DNA of 64,000 nucleotides from Chinchilla lanigera (lineage: Eukaryota; Chordata; Mammalia; Rodentia; Chinchillidae), in NCBI RefSeq assembly GCF_000276665.1, contig NW_004955465.1, positions 397,814 through 461,813 on the forward strand. The letters are read 5' to 3'. Within the stretch, counting starts at the first letter, position 1. Each line of letters starts with the position of its first letter. The notes beneath the pieces are model-generated. The model saw nothing but the letters and a program-made list of their open reading frames with translations. It was not told the DNA's origin and ran no database searches. Below are positions 57,304 to 64,000 of the stretch, piece by piece. Position numbers and translations under genes: made by a program.

Positions 57304-58690
57304 CCAATCCCTTTCACACTTACAAGGTGTTCTTAGCGTGAAGATTCAAGGATGAGACGGACATCCTCACTCTTGAGCAAGTCCATGTGACAAACATTTA
57401 TTGAGTCACGTGATGCAACATGGAAGCAATTCTATGTCACAAATATTTATTGACCTTCTGTAATTGATCCGAGGTGCTGAGTCATTAACAAAATCGCCTT
57501 TGTGACTTTCGTGAGGAAGTCAAGGCAATTCTTGCAGCTAGCATGTGGGCATGTGGCTATGTCTGCCCATGGTGTCTAGGAGTTTGGTGTTGGTGAGTAA
57601 TGTATCTAGTGTAGGAGACCCATATACAGCTCCCCAAAATATATTTGGATCTCCATGTACATAGGTTACTCAATTAATCAACCTCATATGGAAAATATTG
57701 GGAAAAAAATTGCATCCATACTGATTATGTACCGATTTTTTTCTTTGTCATTATTCCCTAAACAATATCACATAACAGCTGTTTTACATAGGGTCTACAT
57801 TGTATTAGGTATTTATCATCATTTAGAGATGACTTAGAATACATGGGAGGATGTGCGGATTATATGCAAATACTATGCCTGTTTATACACAGGACTTGAA
57901 CATCCGTAGGGTTCTGGGGCCAGTCCTGTGTAGACACTGGAGATGACTGTCTGCCTCCTTGGAATAAGGATTATTGTGAGAAACTGAAGACATAGGAGAG
58001 GCTCTGAAAATGGAGTTAAAGTGACACCTTTGCAAGGAAAATTTACAAATCTCCATCTGTAATCTCTGTCCCTCCCTGTACCAGGAAAAGGGTAACTCTT
58101 GTCAAGGAGAAGCAAGACCAGCATCTGTACACCGAGCCTCACCCTGTTTACCATACTTTTCCTGGATTCCCCTCCACACACACACACCCTGGTTCCTAGG
58201 CTCCCTCGAATCCTTATTTATTTCAGTTAAGATGGTGTTTAAGCCACCGCTATGAGAGTTGTTCATTTTCCCTGTGCACCTTCCATGAAGCCTGAGGTAT
58301 ACATGTCATTGAACTTCTGTTTGTTTTACTCTTGTTAATATAATCTGTCTTCTGTTACCCAGGATCTACCGTAAGAACTGTTTAAGAGTGCGGAGAGCCG
58401 TGCTTTCTCTAACACTAACTATGAGAACCAAGGCTCCTGCAGCTCATATCTGCTCTAGAGAGCACCAGCCTGTGTGTCTGCACTTACATGAAGACTGGCT
58501 GCAGGGGCATCTCTGGTCTGACCTGAGAGAAGCCTGTCTTACAGACCTCTGTGAAGAGTATATCCTGGGTACAGAATATTGAGTTTGTGGATTCCAGGAG
58601 TACGAACCTACTTTCACTGTCACTAGTCCACATTTTACCTGGCCTGTCAACCTCAAACACTGAAAGAAACTAGCATTTTTTATCTTTCTT
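57304..58690. other. Mostly unique sequence
   Basis: No gene recognised. An L2-like reversed stretch at about 57388-57500 holds two tttattga motifs (acaaacatttattgagtcac and cacaaatatttattgacc). Confidence 0.4.
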
Positions 58691-58805
58691 CTTTTAGACA
58701 GTCTTGCTAAGTCACTAAATTACAAAGGCTGGATTCGAACATGCAATCCTCCTTCCTTAGTCTCTCAGGGTGCTGGGATTACAGGTGTGTGCCACCACAC
58801 CCCGC
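58691..58805 (-). mobile_element. B1-type SINE arm, reversed
   Basis: The minus strand begins gcggggtgtggtggcacaca, then cctgtaatcccagcaccctg and an arm without the 29-bp duplication, ending in an A-rich tail. Probably a lone left arm of a B1-dID. Confidence 0.8.
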
Positions 58806-59102
58806 TCATTAGGTCTTTTTATATGTATACTTGTATTCTTTTGGAAATCACCTGCCCCTTAAATCATCTTACTATTAGGTAATGTAGTGTCCTTTTTATA
58901 GTAGAATGGCACATCAGTAGAGATATATTTAAATTGTTTAAAATTCTGTTAAGAAAATTTTCTTCAAAGCCAGATGAGATTGAGCACTTTTGTTTTGTTT
59001 TGATTTGTTTTATTTTGTTTCTTTTTCTTCTTATATCCCAGAATTATGAACATTTTTCTCTCAGGCTTCATTCTGGTAATTGAGGATTCAGAGATATTTA
59101 TT

Positions 59103-59210
59103 TTTTTTATTTTTTTATTTTTTTGGTTTTTCTCCGGTACCCGGAACCGAACTCATGACCTTACGCTTGCCAGGCAGGCGCTTTGCCGCTGAGCTAAATC
59201 CCCAGCCCCG
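59103..59210 (-). mobile_element. Young ID-like SINE, reversed, 14-bp duplication
   Basis: The minus-strand body starts ggggctggggatttagctca, continues gcgcctgcctggcaagcgta, has a B-box-like gagttcggttccggg, and ends in a gagaaaaaccaaaaa tail. The flanks are identical: cagagatatttatt (59089-59102 and 59211-59224). Nearest to a consensus of the ID copies here. Confidence 0.95.
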
Positions 59211-59353
59211 CAGAGATATTTATTGATTATGACAGTAATGTATGTTAATAAGGATGTACCATCAAAATAATAACACTTGTATTAACTGGTATATTTTTCT
59301 GAAGAACAGTTCACCAGCAGTCATCAAAAGTCCTTCAAAATTATGCATAGCCT

Positions 59354-59410
59354 TGGCTGAGGGTGTAGTTCAGTGTTAGAGTACTTGCTTAATATGAGCT
59401 CCCCCAAAAC
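59354..59410 (+). mobile_element. ID-like SINE fragment
   Basis: The short remnant ttggctgagggtgtagttca, then gagtacttgcttaatatgag, has its B box region lost. Confidence 0.55.
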
Positions 59411-59933
59411 ATACCTATAGTAGACCTGCTAATACCTTTTGTAGAAAATATCAGAGGAAAATAACTGGACACATGGACAAAGGTATATGAATAATGTAGA
59501 CTTGTTTATAATAGGACAAATTGTAAACTCTTTTCATATCATCATAAAGGATTTGTTAACGAGGAGATGGTGTATTCATGCAATAGGTTCAATTATGCTA
59601 ATTAAGAGTACTTATAGTAGAATATTGTTTTGAGGTAATGTACATATGTGATCAAGTGCAAAAATCAAGTTACAAAGTTTCTTTATAGTATACAAAGGGT
59701 TATTAGAACATACCACCTTGAAAAATGTTTCTTTGCTACTGGGATTATTTTAAACTAAAATCCTTTGAGAACAAGCAGACATAGGCAAAGCTCTACAATC
59801 GGCACAGATTTTCCTTTTGTGAAGGAAAAGTCCTTTTGTGGGGTTGTCTTCTTCTCTGGCACCAGGAAGAAGACTCAATTCTTATCAGTGCAAAAGACAC
59901 TGATTTAAGTCTGAGTGAGAAATGAATAAGCAG
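59411..59933. other. Unique non-coding sequence
   Basis: No recognised repeat or gene; AT-rich. Confidence 0.4.
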
Positions 59934-60017
59934 GCGCTGGGGATATAACTCAGTGGTACAGCACCTGCCTGGTAAGCACAGGGTCCTGAGTTCAACTCCT
60001 GGTACCAAAAAAAAGAC
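59934..60017 (+). mobile_element. ID-like SINE
   Basis: Reads gcgctggggatataactcag, acctgcctggtaagcacagg, gagttcaactcctggtacc and a short A tail. The flanks taagca (near 59928 and 60019) may be a short duplication. Confidence 0.85.
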
Positions 60018-60940
60018 TAAGCAACCCCATTCACTGTAGTTTTCCTAGTCACCTTCCCTTCACTAGCTTTCCCCACCCACAAGATCCAAGACCTTGCCAC
60101 TCCATTTAGTCTCGTGGGGTAGATAAGCCCAAGTTCTAAGTACTCTTTTGAGTTGCTCGTCTCTGTGTGCACCCACGTATGCAGAATGATCAAAAAATAT
60201 TACAGATGTTTAAATTCTTGAAAAATTATTACAGTAAAAGACATGTTGCCCTGAATTCTCCTCAAAACACTCCCATTCACTTCAAACACACTTATCCCAT
60301 CATTCTTACTGTTTTCTGAAGCAGTTCTGAAAGTCCTCTTTCATGTCTTTTTCAGTGTTCTGAGCGGATTAAAAACATTTACATTTCACGGTCATTTTGA
60401 CTTTAGGGACGATCTAGAAGTTCTATGCTGCCGGATCCATTGCATAAGGTGGATGGAGACACTGTCATGCTTTTACAAGCTGCCTTTCCATTGGATGACA
60501 CTTGGCAACCGCACCCACCCAATTTTTATCATACTTCATTCAAAGCAAAGGAGTATTTCGTGGGGGATTAATGGCAGTGTACCCTTAAAATTTGTATATT
60601 TTTATCAACCCTTGTATGAGCACAATGCGTGTGTTCTGTTTATTTTTCTCCTGCAAATCTGTCTTCTGCTGGTTAGATTCATAGATTCCCCAGAAGAAGA
60701 ACATGACGTGGCTGGAGGAAAATATTTTTCTTCCCCTACAGCTGACCCTATGGTGGTAAAAAACAAAAAGCACAGAAATACTACACAAAAAAATTAACAG
60801 CAATTACTTTAGGATGGTGGAGTTATAAATGAATTTTATTCTTATCTTACTGATGTGCCCTAAACTTTGACAGTAACTGTGTAGTCTTCACTTAATTTTT
60901 TGAAAGGTAATAAAAATCCTACTAGAAAGAAGATACCTAG
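60018..60940. other. Unique non-coding sequence
   Basis: No recognised repeat or gene. The 114-residue frame at 60453-60797 has no domain and no recognisable homolog. Confidence 0.45.
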
Positions 60941-61042
60941 GGGCTGGGGATTTAGCGCAGTGGCAAAGCGCCTGCCTGGCAAGCGTAAGGTCGTGAGTTT
61001 GGTTCCCGGTACCGGAGAAAAACCAAAAAACCCAAAAAAAAA
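60941..61042 (+). mobile_element. Young ID-like SINE with 14-bp duplication
   Basis: Reads gggctggggatttagcgcag, gcgcctgcctggcaagcgta, gagtttggttcccggtacc and a gagaaaaaccaaaaaaccc tail. The flanks aaagaagataccta (60926-60939) and aaagaaaataccta (61043-61056) differ at one base. Confidence 0.93.
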
Positions 61043-61357
61043 AAAGAAAATACCTACTTCATTTTTCCCCCAGGCTGAGGACTGAATTAGGGCCTTATAC
61101 ATGACAGATAAGTGCTTGATGCCTGAGCTACTCCTAGCCCTTGTCTTACCTCTTAATTTCTATGTAATTCCTACCAACATCCACTTTATCAAGGATGAGA
61201 GTGAATAAAACATCACACTTGGAGCTTATCGGAGATGATAGTTAATTTTATGTGTCAACTTGTCTGGGCTATGTTGCCCTGTTGTTTGGTGAAACACCCA
61301 TCTAGATATTACTGTGGAGGTATTTTTAAAGATGTGATTAACATTTAAAGCATTAGA

Positions 61358-61525
61358 AGCCAGGCATGGTGACACAAGCCTGTAATCCTAGCACTTGGGA
61401 GGCTGAGGCAGGAGGACTGGTGCAAGTTCGAGACCAGCCTGGGCTACAAAGTGAGTTCAAGGCCAGCCTGAACTGCATAGTGAGACCTTGTCTCAAAAAG
61501 ACAAATAAATAAATAAATAAATAAA
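61358..61525 (+). mobile_element. B1 SINE with 29-bp duplication and (AAAT)n tail
   Basis: Clear B1: agccaggcatggtgacaca, gtaatcctagcacttggg, then the tandem modules gttcgagaccagcctgggct and gttcaaggccagcctgaact, and gagaccttgtctcaaaaa. The tail is an aaat tetranucleotide run. The flanks are identical, taaagcattaga (61346-61357 and 61526-61537). Confidence 0.95.
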
Positions 61526-61686
61526 TAAAGCATTAGACTTTGAGTAAAGTAGATCATCCTTCATCAGAGAATTTTAAAACTTTTTCCTCTGTCCATCTAA
61601 AGCTCTCCAGCTGGCATCCTATAAATTAGCTTGGCAAGGACAGATTAACAAGAGAGAGACAAATAGAAGTTTCTCAACATGTAGTC

Positions 61687-61695
61687 TCACACACA

Positions 61696-61736
<41 letters not shown>
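61687..61736. repeat. (CA)n microsatellite
   Basis: About 24 CA units with one interruption near the left end. Confidence 0.98.
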
Positions 61737-61738
<2 letters not shown>

Positions 61739-62290
61739 AGCCAGTGACAAATGACCCTAAGGAGGTCTTAGAAGGCAGCCTTATGTACCACTTTAGGCTG
61801 AACAAAAGAAATGTGGTACGGAGTGAGGATTGGGGCTTCGGGAAGATATGCTTTGTAAGATTTATTGTGCAGACTTATATTCACATCTTCTCCACTGATC
61901 CAAAGTTAAGAATCTTTTTCCTGACATGGGAGAGGAGGATGCATCTACCAAAGGACATTTCCTTCACACAAAGAATATGTCCTATTGTTTTTTAGAACTC
62001 TTCTGTGTTTGCTGATTCTCAGTGACTTTTAGCTCAGAATAATCCATGTGCCAGTGAGGCATGTTTTGGGCTGTTCTGTCTTGGAACCCTTCACCTCAGC
62101 AGGAGTGGGCCTCGTATAAGCAGTTGAAGGCCTGGGGAGAAAAGATGGAGATACCCCAAAGAGAAAGGTATTCTGCTTCCAAAATGCTTTGAGCTCAAGA
62201 CTGAAGCATTCATTCTTGCTGGATTATCCAGCCTCTCCTACAGATCAGACTTACCATTCGCATAATTACACAAACCAGATCCTTAACCCA

Positions 62291-62960
62291 CACACTCCGT
62301 TTTGGTCTGCTTTCTGAGAAAACTGACAAATGCGCCAAGTTAGAGCAAAGTCATTTGCACAAAAAATCGTGATGCCTTAGGAGCACCATACTGGTGACTG
62401 AGTTGCCAGAGGTGGCGTTGAGCAGCAGGGCTCCCCGCTCCCCGCAAGTGGCCCCCATGTGTGGGAAGCCTGGCTGCCTGGCTGGGCTTCCGGGTTTGGC
62501 TCTTGCTGAGTTCCAGGAGCTGTGGAAGAGCTGAGCCTGAAGGCCCGAAGCCAGTGGGTGTTAGGGACAAAACCCTCAGGGCTGGAGGCCTGGCCTTCCT
62601 TCCCTGGCCTGGGGAGCAGCAGACAGTCTTGATGTGCTTTCCTTGTGGCTTCCACACAGCCGTTCTGATAAGGAAGGCGAAGGTTTTCAAGCTAGTGTTG
62701 GGACTGAGAAATCAAGTCTAAGGTGCGCTTTTGGTACTGTGTTTAAATCAAGGCCTTTGTGAACTTCCCTTACCTGCCTAAAGCCAAGATCCTCCAGCAG
62801 GAATTCAGGGCACAGGAAATCCCTCCCTAGATGGTGCGTTGTCCAGGGGTGATCCAGTCAGGTTCCAGAAGAAGACACTAAAAGATCAACGCTTCATCCC
62901 CTGTTCTTCTGTGAACTTCTACCGTAGAGGTTCTACCTGCGTAACAAGACTTCCTTTTGT
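62291..62960. other. Unique, locally GC-rich sequence
   Basis: No repeat recognised. The part 62400-62600 is GC-rich but CpG-poor, so it is not a clear CpG island. Overlapping frames of 86-116 residues on both strands follow from the low stop density of GC-rich DNA. Confidence 0.45.
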
Positions 62961-63128
62961 TCTGGAACTGGGTATTGAACCTAGGGCCTTCACACTGAGC
63001 TGCGTATCTTTTTAATTTTTCTTTTTAGACACTATCTTGCTAAGGTGCCCAGGCTGAGCTTAAACCTGTGATCCTCCTGCCTCAGCTTCCAGAGTGCCAC
63101 AGTTGTAGGCATGAACCACTTGCCCGGC
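62961..63128 (-). mobile_element. B1-dID dimeric SINE, reversed
   Basis: The minus strand has a B1-type left arm (from agccgggcaagtggttcatg), caggaggatcacaggttta, cagcctgggcaccttagcaa, an A-rich link and an ID-like right arm ending in gttcaatacccagttcc. Confidence 0.85.
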
Positions 63129-63144
63129 TAAGACAGCATTTAGT

Positions 63145-63480
63145 TAAGATGCATATTCTCCCCCTCACTCTCTCATAATGTGCATACTCCACCCTGTTAC
63201 ACCCACCCTTGAAGCCTCCGCCCCCATTTTTTTCTGTACCTCAAGATATTATATAAGCTGCGAGCCTCGGGCCTTTCTGTGACTAATCCTTTGCCAAACT
63301 ACCATGGCTGTGCATCTATTAACTAAAATGACTTTTCTCCTGGTCACCTGTCTACCATCCCTTTGTTCCAGAGACTTAAAGTACCAGACAGTTCCAATGG
63401 AGCTCCCTCTACTTCAGAGAGTGGAGGGAAGGTATACAACTCTCCTCCAGATTTGGAGAGCCAGAGCAGTTGGGTGGTGA
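63145..63480 (+). mobile_element. Possible ERV LTR fragment
   Basis: The stretch has a TATA-like attatataagctgcgagcct followed by a CT-rich tract and a taactaaaatgac stretch where a polyadenylation signal would be expected. The base composition resembles class I LTRs, but no termini were defined. Weak call. Confidence 0.3.
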
Positions 63481-64000
63481 CCAAATCACACTGCGCATCC
63501 TGGCGGCTATAACTGAGACACCCGGGGTCGAATTTTCTGCCATCCCTCTCTTCTGACATCTGTGTCCAGAGACAGGTTGTGCAATGTGCTAAAAGTTCCC
63601 CTTTGTCTTTTTCTCTTTCTGAATTTTCAAACTGCACCTTCATTAAAGATTAAAGCTGTGTGATCCAAAAACAGCTGAGAAACCCATTCCTAGTGCAGGA
63701 CCTGAAGCTCTCTGTGGATGGATGGCATCTTGGGACCTTCCATGGCTTCTCCAGCTTCCATCATCCACCAGGCCCCAAGTTACCTGCTGGTGAATAAATC
63801 CATGGAAGATGCAGCTCCTCACCAGGAGGGAAGTCAGTTCAGGCTCAGAAATGACAATCCCACCTCACCGGCTGCCAGGTTAAGTCATGCGAGGACACGG
63901 TGGGGCCACTTTCATTAGCACCCATCAGGTCCTCGCACCATGCGCGGCGGCTGTGCGGATGAGGCTGTCCTCACATTGCCCCCACATCACACATTTCAAA
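63481..64000. other. Unique non-coding sequence
   Basis: No recognised repeat or gene up to the window edge. Confidence 0.45.

Larger units (their letters stand above)
61247..62290 (+). mobile_element. ERVL-class LTR (MLT2-like), split by insertions
   Basis: The left part is agttaattttatgtgtcaac, ctgggctatgttgccctgtt, aagatgtgattaacatttaa. After a B1 (61358-61525) it continues attagactttgagtaaagta. About 500 bp of other sequence with a (CA)n run follows (about 61575-62110), then agcagttgaaggcctgggga, ttctgcttccaaaatgcttt, gagctcaagactgaagc and ccagcctctcctacagat, the LTR's second half. Confidence 0.75.

Noticed and set aside
62340..62721. Frames of 86-116 residues on both strands and a possible CpG island
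   Set aside because: The region is GC-rich but CpG is sparse, and frames open on both strands fit composition alone.

Overview
This window is ordinary mammalian nuclear DNA, not microbial or plasmid DNA. It is AT-leaning and packed with interspersed repeats, and I could support no protein-coding exon, rRNA, functional tRNA, CRISPR array or operon. The SINE set points to a rodent. It has B1 copies carrying the 29-bp internal duplication, tRNA-Ala-derived ID-like elements, and fused B1 plus ID-like (B1-dID type) dimers. The LTRs are MT/MST/MLT-type MaLR elements. The dimeric SINEs and the ID-like sequence suggest a non-muroid rodent of the squirrel or beaver side of the tree; this is inference from memory of SINE families, and I cannot fix the species.

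Layout. 0-3.6 kb: unique sequence with an MLT1-like LTR and two ID-like SINEs. 3.6-10.25 kb: a decayed ERVL provirus interior on the minus strand (gag side near 9.4-10.2 kb, reverse transcriptase near 7.1-8.9 kb, integrase near 4.4-5 kb), broken by two MaLR LTRs, an L1 piece and a composite B1 retroposon. 10.3-16.3 kb: L1 fragments, an MLT1 LTR, an LTR with internal tandem repeats, a 235-bp assembly gap and an old hAT fossil. 16.3-20.3 kb: mostly unique, one MST LTR. 20.9-23.7 kb: an L1 ORF2 split by an ERVL-class LTR that itself holds a second LTR in the opposite orientation. 23.9-24.45 kb: an unidentified retroposed sequence with perfect target-site duplications. 24.5-39 kb: mostly unique, with MIR, L2, B1, B1-dID and MaLR copies. 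39.7-41.6 kb: an old hAT fossil, a B1 inserted in a B1-dID, and a Tigger1-like element interrupted by a small hAT element. 41.6-48.4 kb: repeat-poor. 48.5-55.7 kb: LTRs, a second well-bounded small hAT element, a long purine tract and a complete class I-like LTR. 55.8-64 kb: unique blocks with young-looking ID SINEs and an MLT2-like LTR.

There are no genes to connect. The window reads as intergenic or intronic DNA. All nine MaLR LTRs and most L1 pieces lie on the plus strand. Such elements are usually antisense in introns, so this would fit an intron of a minus-strand gene, but that is only a hint.

The best observations are four. First, a composite retroposon at 7936-8424 appears to be a copy of a B1 read-through transcript whose unique B1/dID junction sits at 40186-40578. 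Second, three small hAT elements with 8-bp flanks centred on TA lie at 10597, 40986 and 50351. Third, the retroposed sequence at 23938-24449 has an unknown source. Fourth, there is the MaLR strand bias. I did not find a novel functional system.
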